Shown here piece after piece: positions 51,540-62,100 of a stretch of DNA of 64,000 nucleotides. Origin of the DNA: Populus alba (Eukaryota; Streptophyta; Magnoliopsida; Malpighiales; Salicaceae); assembly GCF_005239225.2 (NCBI RefSeq), contig NC_133297.1, forward strand, positions 10,714,147 through 10,778,146, in the 5' to 3' direction. Each line of letters opens with the position of its first letter. The first letter of the stretch is position 1. Under the pieces are notes generated by a model that worked only from the letters and a program-made list of their open reading frames with translations, had not been told where the DNA came from and did not search any database. The position numbers and the translations under genes were made by a program.

Positions 51540-52330
51540 ATTAAATTAGAACATGATAACTCGTATAAAACAAATTGAAAAGAAATTTTAGGACTTGATC
51601 GTAGGACTAGGATAAACTCGTAGAAAGAAAATTGAAAAAACTACAAAGCTCAATTCTTAAATAATTTAATGTTGAAGGGTGAAACTAAAAAAAAAAACAA
51701 TGAAAAAAAAAAAGAACCGAGTCAACCTAGGTTAACTCGTCAAACCCTTGACCAATGACATAAGATCGAGATAACTCGATAAAAAAAAAATCATGAAAGT
51801 CAATCCTCAACCAAACTAATATTGAAGGATAAAATTAAAAATGAAAACATTTTTTTTTTTAAAAAAAAAAAACCTAAAAAGGATCAAAGTCAACTTGGGC
51901 TAATCTTCAAAACCTACGACTCGGGTCATGAGGCCGAAACTAACCCCATAGAAGGAAAATTGAAATTCTCAATCACGTAGCTAAATTCTCAATTAACCAA
52001 ATACTAAATGATAAAATTGAAAAGAAAAAATCAATCAAAAATATCTAAAACAAAACAAATAGTAATTAAAAAAATGAGGAACAAATTTGATATAAAAATA
52101 AAAATAAAGCCAAATGTTGAGGGATGAAATTGAGAAAATGATAAAAAAAAAAAAGTAGCAACCAAAAAAATAAAAACCAAATTTGATATAAAAATTAAAT
52201 GAAACCAACTATCGAGGGAAGAAATTGAAAGAGAAAATCAATTCAAAAAATAATTTAAAATAAAACAAATAGCAATAAAAAGAATGAGAATCAAATTTGA
52301 TACAATAAATAAAATGACAAGACATTTTAA
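51540..52330. repeat. Degenerate tandem repeat array, period roughly 120-150 bases
   Basis: At least three units share the order: GAGTCAACCTAGGTTAACTC-like phrase, a CTCGTATAAA or AACTCGATAAA phrase, 'aaattgaaaa', a CTCAATTCTTAAATAA or CTCAACCAAACTAA phrase, and 'attgaagggtgaaa'. Later units lose the GTCAAC part and keep only the 'gagggatgaaattgaaaa' half. Relatives lie at 36.5-36.96 kb and, reversed, at 11.5 kb. Confidence 0.6.
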
Positions 52331-52980
52331 TTTTTGCATGCAACATGAATCTTGATGAGAGGAGAGAAAAAAAAAGGTCATCAGAGCCTTATCATTGTGC
52401 CTTCACCTTGAACCACTTGAAAGAGCATGACATATCGCTTCCAACACCATAATGGAAATTGATGTTTGATCGCTAGGAAAAGCTATATCTATTGCTAGAA
52501 TGCGACAAGCTTCCCCCATTTATTGTAGGGTGTTTTGCACATGCTAACCAATTTACCTTGCCCCTTTATATAGTCCTTATATTAGTTTTAGTTTTGATTT
52601 TGATCACTTAAAACTTAATTATTCTAAATAAGCCAAATTTTATTTTTTTTTGCAAAACTAAGTATCAACCAAGCACTAGAAATTTCCCTTGATATTGCAA
52701 GATTCTTGTATCAAGGCAACCAAAAAAAAATTTCAAAGTCAAATAACAAATAAAGGCAATGTGAAGGGATCGAATTTTAAAATAATAATTGAAGGGTTAA
52801 AATTAAAAAAGGACATGAACTTTCTTCTGATTTTGCAAATCAATCCCTGATGTTGGCAAAAAAAGAAGGAATTGAGCATTTCTTTAAACCTCAAATTCAG
52901 TCCTCAAAGCTCTAATTATTTCAAGTTAATGAAATTGAATTTTGTTTCACCAAATCGAGAATTAACTAAGCAATGAAACA

Positions 52981-53074
52981 TTTCCTTGACACCTCAAGAT
53001 CACCAAATATATATAAAAAATAAATCATTTCCTCGACACCTCAAGATCACCAAATATACATAAAAAATAAATCA
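52981..53074. repeat. Tandem duplication of 47 bp
   Basis: Two adjacent units each read TTTCCT(T/C)GACACCTCAAGA, then TCACCAAATATA(T/C)ATAAAAA and TAAATCA. They differ at only two positions, so the duplication is recent compared with surrounding repeats. Confidence 0.9.
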
Positions 53075-53424
53075 TTAAGATCAATCACAAATTAAAACAA
53101 TTTTAAAAGACTAAATAAAAAGACAAAGCAATTGAGGGCTTAGTTTGAATAAACAATGCTTCCCCTCATAGATACTAAATGATTGAGAAGGCTTAGCCTT
53201 TTTTTTTATTATTATAATAATTAGATGAGTTAAATTTGAGAGATATATGAATTAGAATAAGACAAAGCTCAAGGCATTTGGAGATCTAAAAACTATTTAT
53301 AAGTAACCTAGGGGTTGAGCCCAAAAAAATAGATTCGTAATACTAAAAGTTAACCATGGTCTAGTTTTGAGAAGCTCGAAGTTTAAGCCAAGACTAAATG
53401 TGTGTTTAAGAATATGATTCATAA

Positions 53425-53610
53425 TGGTTTTTAAAAGTTTTTTTCAATTAAAAAATAATGTTTTTTTTTCAGAGTTTTATATATATATATATATATATTA
53501 GCATATTCAAAACCATAAAAAAAAAATCACCTAAAAACATTAATTTGATGCATTTTCAAGTGAAAAATAGTTCAAAAGGCATTTTAAAAAATAAATTGAA
53601 CCATAAAAAC
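53425..53610. repeat. Dispersed AT-rich repeat copy with an AT microsatellite
   Basis: The block runs from ATAATGGTTTTTAAAAGTTT through an (AT)n run at about 53478-53499, AGCATATTCAAAACCATAAA and CATTAATTTGATGCATTTTC, to CATAAAAACAAAGCACTCCT. It is a diverged member of the same family as the other copies. Confidence 0.5.
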
Positions 53611-53959
53611 AAAGCACTCCTATATTTTTCCTTTTAGAATATGGCCAACTACATGGTTAGCCATATCCTAAATAGGTTGTAAGTCCATGGCACGTTACTG
53701 TTGGGTGGGATTAATTAGGGGTGGTTTGCTTTGAATTTAGTCTTCGGGTCTAATAGTTTACTTGGGATCAGGTTCATGTGCATGTGGAGTCGAACCAAGA
53801 GTAAGTCCTCATAGGTCAGGGTAAGGTCGCATTCATGAGGCAAAGAGTTGGCTTGATGGATATGAGACTAGTTATTCAAGGATTTCACGTGCACGGGCTC
53901 AATCATGTGTTTTTATTGTTGCCAACTATAACATTTTGGCTTATATGAAGGGTATTTTT

Positions 53960-54801
53960 TTTTTTTATCAAATTAGCATAGTAAAGCTAAAAAATTAGCG
54001 AAATAACATCATTTAAAAAAAAATTGATGAAATAACATATTTTCACTTTGTCATGCTTCAGAAGTGCGACAAGGTAAAAGTCCAACCATCTGGCTCAACC
54101 AATCTGCTCATCAACTGGCCAACTCAACAATATTCACACAATAGCTGTCATGTGTTTTTTAATTTCAATAATGTAGTCAAGCTTATGATAACGAATGATT
54201 CTAAGTAATCAAATGTGGTTTTATCATAACTAAATAAGAATATACACCAAACAGATTACATGGATGACCTAGAAAATGTATTTATGGATCAGTGGAACAA
54301 GTCTACGTTCAAGAAGAGGTTTGGTCGTGCTAGACGAGAATAACGGATAAAAAAGGTCATCACTTTTGATTCAACTATTGGATAGCTCTTAAATGTTTAC
54401 AAGAGTTTTTATAGGTTGTTTTCCTATACTAGCTGTTGTGTCGCTATGTAAGCCGTCAAATCTTTAGATATTAGAAATCTCGTTGAGGCGTTCCGGTTTT
54501 GGCAGTTTTGAGATTTTTCTTATTATTTTCGGAACTGGTCGATTGATTTCATTAACATGACGAACAGTTGACCGGTTGAGCCAGATGATAGCACACTTTC
54601 ACCTTGTCATGCTTCAAAATTGCAATATTACTAAGTATCGCTATTCTGAAGTGTGAAAACTATATTCCTACACTTAGAAATAGCAACATTTAATAAATAT
54701 CTTGCCTTTAAAGCACGATGAGGTGAAAGTTTGCTATTTCACCAAATCTTTTTTAAATGGTGTTACTCTGTCAGTTTTTTTTATGTTTACTATGCTAATT
54801 A
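53960..54801. mobile_element. Inverted-repeat DNA element (element 1), non-coding
   Basis: The left end reads AAATTAGCATAGTAAAGCTA, then AATAACATCATTTAAAAAAA, GATGAAATAACATATTTTCA and CTTTGTCATGCTTCAGAAGT. The reverse complement of the right end reads AATTAGCATAGTAAACATAA, then GAGTAACACCATTTAAAAAA and GGTGAAATAGCAAACTTTCA. An inner pair around CATCTGGCTCAACC (about 54088 and, inverted, 54575) extends the symmetry. Terminal arms are about 110 bases with mismatches. The roughly 300-base middle has no coding frame. It is a foldback or MITE-like non-autonomous DNA transposon; the superfamily is unknown. Confidence 0.6.
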
Positions 54802-55496
54802 TGATAGTTATTAAACCCGACCTGGGGTTGACCTGACCAAGGAACCAGGTCCCGTATTACACGGGTTGACCTGGGTCAACCTGAATCAACCCAGAAAAAT
54901 AAAAAAAATTATTTAAAATTTTAATACTTCATATGAAAAAATTAAGAAAACAATCCATGTGAATATAGGCTATACATGTTATGAATAATGAAGTTTAAAA
55001 GATTATTTCAAAAAAGTTTTGCATCCCACATTGAAAAAATATTATGTTAGTATTTTATTCTTTTAAGTTAAAGTATTTAAACCAAAAGGATTTTTTATTC
55101 TACATTGAAAATACATAATTTTTTCTTGTGAAGATAAAATATATATATTAAAGGACTTCAAATATTACATTGAAAAAATATTTTTTTTCTCATGAACATA
55201 GAGTATATATACTAAAGTGCTTCAAATCTCACATTTAAAAAACAAATCATTCTTTTAGTATTTATATAGTGAACTTTGAAAATGGTTAATAAACAACTAA
55301 AATATATATATAAAAAAAAAGTTTCTAGCTAGGAGAAAAAGCATATTTGAGAAAAAAAAAATTGGGTCTCAAATAAGTTTTGCCGGGTAGCCCAAGTCAC
55401 GGGTCAACTAGATTTTTGTTTATCCTGGTCTTTTACCTTACTTAAACTGGTCCAATCACCGAGTCGACCGTCAGGCCAATCCGAGTTTAATAACTA
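54802..55496. mobile_element. Inverted-repeat DNA element (element 2), inserted at the end of element 1
   Basis: The left end TAGTTATTAAACCCGACCTG and the reverse complement of the right end TAGTTATTAAACTCGGATTG form terminal inverted repeats. Both ends carry ACCTGGGTTGAC or CGGGTCAAC-type sequence. The direct repeat TGCTAATTA flanks the element (left about 54793-54801, right 55497-55505), as expected for a 9-bp target-site duplication of the Mutator type. Inside are about four copies of a CATTGAAAAAATAT-centred unit spaced 60-80 bases apart. There is no coding capacity. The exact left boundary is uncertain by a few bases. Confidence 0.62.
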
Positions 55497-55505
55497 TGCT
55501 AATTA

Positions 55506-56427
55506 CCCAATTTATCCTAAATAGAGTGTCTAAATAAAGTAAAAAATAAAATAAAGGTTCATGAGATAGAGTTCAGATTGCCTAAAAAACTAAATGGCAT
55601 GGTGTTTTACTATAATCTAATCTATAATAAAATATATCTTGGGCTACAATAAAGTTATTTATATGCTTTTTGGTCCAAAAACATTAGGCCGTTTAAATGG
55701 GGTGGTGATTTTTTTTTCATAATAAAAGTACTTTTTTTCCTTTAAAATCAATAAACTATAAAAGCTTTTAACCAAGAATATTTTTTTCTTGACATAATTT
55801 TTTTAACAATAAAAATATATATTTACCTCAAAATAAAAAAAAATTATTATGTTGCTTAATAAAGAAGTTACCGGTTTTCAAAAAATTTACTATCCGCAGC
55901 GAAATACAGTTAAATTGCTAGTGCTCCTTCAATCTAGAGCTTATACTCGCGAGGCTGCGTGATTCAAACATCCTTCGACACACATGATTCCTGTCTCCTT
56001 TGACCACCTTTGTGCTCCTTCAAAGCACTTTTTAATTGAGGATTAGTTAGATGCGTGTCCTTGGTGCTCTTCTTATCCCTTTGATTATCTATATTAATTT
56101 TGCTCCTACAAGCAATCCCAGAAGTTGGTCCAAGTCCTCCTCAGACCTTCCAACCATATAACAACAAACTTGAGCATTTTTTAGCACAGTTTCCAGTCTT
56201 TTAGATAGAGATAAGAGAAGACATATACGAGACATAGATTGTTGTGTAGTGCATGGACTCCTAATGCGAAACCTTAATCTTTGATGTAAAGAGATGAAGT
56301 TGAAGTCATTATCGGCATCATGTCCCTAATCCGAGACACATCCACTTCATTAACCTTACAGTATATATAGCTGTTGGGATATCCTCTGTGGTAATGTTGG
56401 AAAAAAGGCAGCAGCAGCAAGCAGTTC
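55506..56427. promoter_or_regulatory. Upstream region and TATA box of the VQ-motif gene
   Basis: A clear TATA box, GTATATATAG, is at 56361-56370, about 60 bases before the start codon, which implies a very short 5' UTR beginning near 56.39 kb. A W-box core TTGACC, the usual WRKY binding site, lies at about 56001-56006. VQ genes are often WRKY-controlled and their products bind WRKY proteins, but one site alone is weak evidence. The part before 55.9 kb is AT-rich filler. Confidence 0.45.
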
Positions 56428-57021
56428 ATGATTTCCCAGAGCAAATCAATCGGAATGATGAGAAAGAGACCCACTACTCAATCATCGCCGTCGCCATCCA
56501 AGGAGGAGAAGCAGCGGTTCAGCAACTCGATCAGAGCTCTACGTCCCAGGGTTTATATCACCGATACGTCGAAATTCAAGACACTCGTTCAAGAACTAAC
56601 TGGTAATGGAAAAGGCAGCAGCAGCAGCTGCATCTCTGCCCCACCTGAAGGTAGATCACCACAAGCCATCCAAGAAGCCCCGTTCATCGGCATTGAGGAT
56701 CAAGAACACGATCACCGTGAAAGCAGCTTGGAGACAACATCGGTTGAAGGATATGTTCATAACTCGTTTGATTTATGCAAAGTATTCCAGACTGATCATC
56801 ACCAAGAAGGAAGCCAAGTTCATGGTTATGTGGCTGATATTTCAGCGTTTGGTGATCACGTGTCAATGCCAATGGACCAGCAAGAGGACTTACTAGCCTA
56901 TCATGATCTCGAGTCGTGGCTTTTGAGTAGTGAGGAGCCGTGTTCTTCTTCCTATAATGGTTATTTTGCTCAAACTCAGCAGCGAGTCAACATATACGAT
57001 TATACCAGCTATCTGGGATAA
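56428..57021 (+). CDS. VQ-motif-containing protein
   Basis: VQ proteins are plant-specific transcriptional cofactors that bind WRKY factors and are often MAP-kinase substrates in defence and growth. The single uninterrupted frame encodes 197 residues. The VQ core FKTLVQELTG is at residues 50-59, preceded by RVYITDTSK, a typical lead-in. The rest is low in predicted structure, rich in Ser, Gln and His, and has an acidic C-terminal half (QQEDLLAYHDLESWLLSSEE) that could serve as an activation or interaction region. VQ genes are mostly intronless, as here. The first in-frame ATG (56428) was taken as the start; a second Met pair ten codons later is possible. It resembles the PRVYITD..FK.LVQELTG subgroup, but I cannot name the member. 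Confidence 0.88.
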   Translation: MISQSKSIGMMRKRPTTQSSPSPSKEEKQRFSNSIRALRPRVYITDTSKFKTLVQELTGNGKGSSSSCISAPPEGRSPQAIQEAPFIGIEDQEHDHRESSLETTSVEGYVHNSFDLCKVFQTDHHQEGSQVHGYVADISAFGDHVSMPMDQQEDLLAYHDLESWLLSSEEPCSSSYNGYFAQTQQRVNIYDYTSYLG

Positions 57022-58025
57022 TACTAGTTATAATTAAGGCTTGCTTTTAGCCATAGAATTATACAAATTATTGTTAATTAAGGAGCTTAATCCATGGCTG
57101 ATTCGTTTGGTTCAGATAACCCATTTGTAGAATTTTTTATAAAAGAATATTATCCATGTATCAAGGGAATCCTCATTGCAATAGAAGTTTGTTAAGATTA
57201 TCTCCTCTTATTAATTTATGGTGAGTGGGAAACGATCATCCTAGCTTTATGATTCCCACTATTGTTATTTTCTTGATATTTCACAGTTATGCTATATATC
57301 ATGAAAAAAAATCATATTAAATCACACAAGCTAAGCACAACATGTGCAGAAGACACACAAGAGTGAAGAATATTCTTATGTTTTTAATTAATTAATTATT
57401 ACAAAGAACATATTACTTATATTCGAATACATAGAAAAAACAACAAATATATTATCAGAAAATCAATGAAAACCAATGAAATTACTAACATAATCTTTTT
57501 ATCAGTAATTTTTACTGATAAAAATAATTTGTCTCATATTCTCTATTTTTAGCCGAATTAAATGTTTCAAACACAATTCTTGTGTTTATATATAGTTATA
57601 GATTATTTAAATAAAATCTCTATTTATATATATCTTTTTTTTTTCTTTTGAGTTATCAATTACTTGCCAACAACTTTCAAATGACAATTTTATAAATTGA
57701 AATCATATGTATGTTGTTAATATGGTGGGGGGAGGTGCACTTAGACGTAGTATGGCAAGTAGAATTTTTTTAAAATGTTATATTTAAAAAAAAAAAAAAA
57801 AACACCTTTCAACAAAAAAAAATAAAAGTTACTGAGTTATTAAATTTTTTTAGATTATATCACTACACATTCCATCTTAAAAAGGTAAAATAGCATCCGT
57901 TGCTTTGGATTTTTTTTTTTTCATAAACATTTATCATTAGGATATAAAGAAGAACCATTTATCATTAGGATTTAAAAAGGAATGGAAAAAAAAAATCGAA
58001 ATCTTTAACAGATTGGAAAAGTAGG

Positions 58026-58071
<46 letters not shown>

Positions 58072-59162
58072 TAAAGGAGAAGCTGGTAATATAAACTCGT
58101 ATTACTATTTATTGTAATAGTAAAATAATGTCTATAGCCTTGGCAAAAAAATTACTCATCTTTAAATTAAGGGTGTTTTTATTTTTTTTTCACAACGCAT
58201 TAGTCATTATAGATTTATTTGAACATATTTTTCATTTATTATATATTTTAATAAACAGTAAAATAATCAAAATATTCCTAAAAAAATTACAGTATAGGGC
58301 AGCAATGTTTTGGTCTTTTTTATTTTTTTAATATACTAATAAAATTAAAAATATGACCTTGGGGTAAAAAAAAAAATTAGCCATTGAAATAGAGATTTTG
58401 ATGACTTTTTACCTTTTTATTTTATAATAATAATAATAATAATAAAAGTAGTAATAGTAACTTGAAATATTATAAGTAAAAGGTTTTTGTTTGTCTGCAC
58501 GAAGAAGAAGACGAACAAATATGATTGAAAGAGATCTCACAACATTGAAAAACCTACATAAATGATTGACAATCATTAATTTGAAAACAATACTTTCTAA
58601 AATCAGTAAATGTGAAGAAAATAATTAGAGTGATGGTTTTTTAATTGATGCATAAAAAACTCCAATTTCAAAGGAGTTGTTTTTCCTTGGTGCTTTTTCC
58701 ATGTTTATAATTGTTATTTATTTGTTCAGAAGAATTAGTTTTAAAAATTGAATATAACCATTGTTGAACAATACCAAGCTTAATTTCAATAATTTAAAGC
58801 TGAGCATGCCAAAAATTACTAGCAGATGGTTAAATAAGTGAAATATTACCAAATCATTATGTCCTGCCAAAAATCCATATCCATTTACTTGCCAATTCTG
58901 TACTGTGAACGGCAAATCCTACTAATGATCTCAAGTCTCACGTCTTTTTTTTTCATCTAGCTGGGAGTGGGATATTTTTTTTTTTTAATAAAGGGATTAT
59001 TATTTCAACCGGTGATGAAATACATCTGGCAAAAGTTCTCTTACAAATACATATGCAAGTGTTCTAGACAAAAACCATTGTTCAAGACTTTCTATGAGAG
59101 AACTACCCACCCAACTACTTTGTACCAGATTGAGAATCGTCCCGTTCCATATCAGAAACTGC
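57022..59162. other. Intergenic AT-rich DNA between the VQ gene and ARPC1
   Basis: The genes converge here. No other gene is supported. An (AT)n microsatellite is at about 58030-58068 and an (ATA)n run at 58423-58445. The last 150-200 bases probably form the ARPC1 3' UTR. A plus-strand frame at 58967-59275 is the complement of the ARPC1 last exon and flank. Confidence 0.55.
58030..58068. repeat. (AT)n microsatellite
   Basis: An AT dinucleotide run of about 39 bases in intergenic DNA. Confidence 0.9.
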
Positions 59163-62100
59163 TTACAGATATCCAGATAGATCTTCCTGGTTCTCCAAAT
59201 CCCAAACAACTACTTTACCATCCAATCCTGCATAGGAAGAAAAATGCACAGATGGAAGACAAGCCTAAGAATTAGGACAAATCAACAAGACTTTTTAAAT
59301 GAGATCTGGAAAAAAAATTGCTCGTGTCGCTTACCTGAAGTGCTGAAGCGTGTTTTTCTAGAACTCCCTGATTCTGTAAGAGACATGATACAACTACAGT
59401 TCCAGAACACACAGTTAAGTGCTGCTCCACAAAATTCAGAGATGATCACAGGTCAACAAAAGCCCACCTCAATGTTTGCTTTTGCACTCCACATAGCAGT
59501 CATATATCATGCATATGCAGATGGAGTGGAGAAGCAACAGTTGAAGTGGACGTGGGAGACGCCAACAGGAAATTTAAAAGATATGGAGGAACAATTAAAC
59601 TAACAAATAATTGTAAGAACCTTAGTAGTATAGTTGAGAGGTAATTGCATACCTTATGCAATTCTCGTGAATGCCTCCACGTGACCTTGAAGGTTCAATG
59701 CTGTCATTGCTCGCTCCATTCTTCGATTGGCCATAAAATTTTCCAAATGCTTCAGAAAACTGCCAAAGAGAGTGGAAAAGCCAGTCTGCTGTTAGAAAGT
59801 TCTACTGACCATGTGTAAAGCCCGAAGACAATTACAAAAATAGGAAAACAGCACCTGATATTCTATAAATGTACTTCCACTTTACTGATCTAATGTAACA
59901 TCTACCAAGTAACTGTTCGAATAAGCTTAAGGCATACAACATATAAAAAACCAGTTGTAAGGAGGACTAAGAAGTTTGAAATTTGGCCGAAATGGCCAGG
60001 ACAGAAATAAAAAGGTCCAGATCCTAAAAAAAATTGGGATATTGAATTTTCACTTCATCAGGCTGACTGCCTTGTGACACATCTCTGAGCAATCCATTTC
60101 ATATCTTGCTAGTTTGCAAAAAAGCAGTAGCTAATGCGTTTATGAGCAGCTCAAACTAAAGTATATAATAACTTCAGAAGTGGCATAGTCCTGTAATTCT
60201 AGAAACCATATTGTCATCTATCACAACTCACTCCAGTTGTAAAATGGGGAAATCTGGTGTAAACCAATAAAACTGAGATATCATGCGACAGGAACATAAT
60301 TGGCAAAAATCGTTGCCACGTCTGTACCTGTGAGCTGTATCTTGAACCTGAAAGTGTTGATTTTCTTTCACCAAGGAACCTGATAAAGCTCCTGTTAACC
60401 AAAGAAATCTCATCATTAGTTTCAGTGGGAGATAAATATATCAATAAAAAAAAGTTTACTTGAGGCTGCCTGACATCTCTAATGAGTAATGAAAATTGGC
60501 TACAAATCTAAGCCCACCAAGACAACCACAGATTGGCTTGCACTTCTTTTTCTTGTTAAATACATACCATATTCCTCTTTCATCTGCTGCAAAAACCATA
60601 GGGTTGCAGTCGAATCCCACTCCTATGACCATTTTCTCAGAAATAAATAAGACCTGAAAATAAGCAGCACATTGATCCACAATTTTCAGGTGACTAAAAT
60701 CACAAGTATTATGAAGAAAATAACTTGAATCGCATATATATAACAAGAGTGGATGCTGACCCACATCACGGAGAGGTAAATCGCGAAATGCAACATTCTG
60801 GGCCAATGGAGATGGACCAACATCATCAACAAAATAAATCATGGAATTATGTCCTGTAACAGTACAGATGGCAGATACATAAGGAATAACCAACTTCAAA
60901 AGTTTCCAACAAATGAACACCCTGAAATTTATTAATTGAGTTAAAGCAATGTCTTGATTTCAGGCAATGGTGGGTTTCAGAGCCAAATACAAATGCATTG
61001 TTAATTTGTTATTCAAATTTGATCAAGAGCTTGTGCCAAATAAGAGATAAATCCATCCAATGAACAGAGTGTAAACGAATAACCCAAACTTCATGGAACG
61101 TATGTCATGCAAAAATTTAATCTTTGAAGATGACAGAAAAGTGAATTTCTGACCTACATAAGCCAAGGTATTGCCACTAGGCGACCACTTCACACCAAAT
61201 GCCCAGGAAAACGAGAGATCAAGCTGAACAATTTGCTGATTCAACAGAAAATGAAAAAGGATTAAAGCTCTTAAAATGGACTTTGGGATGAGAAACAAAC
61301 CTCTAGTTCCCAAACCATCATAAACTACAAGCCCGATAATATATTCCTAGCCTTTACAAAAATTGTTCCCATAATATCAACTCCATGTGATGCAGTGCGA
61401 GAAGAATACGCTTCATGAATTTATTTTCTATCTTATAAATATTGTGATTAGATTCCAAATTTAATTTTTTTCCGCTATTTAGAAAACTAGCTCATTAATA
61501 TTAAATAGGAGAATCTGTTTATTTCCTATGTTAGTTAGGACTCCTTTAAGGCATATATAAGCAACATTGCTGCCAGCAGATTTGTCACTGCAAGTCTATT
61601 ACAATTCTGTGATAAGAAAAAAATGTGAAGCGAGCAACAGCCTATTTACTGCAGCTATCATGGTGTCTTTGGAAATTGGGATGATGATTTAGAAAAAAAA
61701 TTCATAAGCAAAGGAAGAAAGTCAAATTCAAATCATTGTGCTGAAAACATCTTGTGCTTGGATCAGTTTTGTTTGTATGAACTCTTTACTTGTCCTTGTG
61801 AGCTATGCATATGTATCTAAAGCATAGATTCACATGACTCTAGTTTTTGTGAATTCAAAGGGTTGCCTGGTGAATTTTATGATACTCATTTTCATTTCTA
61901 CCTTTGTCATTGTATTCCTACCTTCTCTTACACCACCATGTCTCCTTATTAACGATTCCTTAGAATTTTAGATCACTTCAAGATCAGCTTTAATCCTCAA
62001 CCAAATTAACCATACCACCTCCATCATAAATCAAAATCATTTAGCCCTCATGTGATGATATTAGAAAAACCTGCTTTTAAAATTAAGGGTTGTCTTGTTT

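Larger units (their letters stand above)
49960..53950. other. Long AT-rich intergenic region, repeat-derived; no gene
   Basis: It starts with the 3' UTR of the HSP20-domain gene. An ATT microsatellite is at about 50179-50200, a dispersed repeat copy at 50.49-50.67 kb, an AT microsatellite at 51082-51111 and degenerate repeats at 51.54-52.33 kb. A short tandem duplication is at 52981-53074 and another dispersed repeat copy at 53.42-53.61 kb. The only long frame near the start (50094-50300) crosses the ATT repeat and is not credible. Confidence 0.55.

Noticed and set aside
59244..59603. 119-codon plus-strand open frame with an even amino acid mix
   Set aside because: It overlaps the last ARPC1 exons and introns on the other strand; splice sites and WD40 similarity on the minus strand explain the sequence better.
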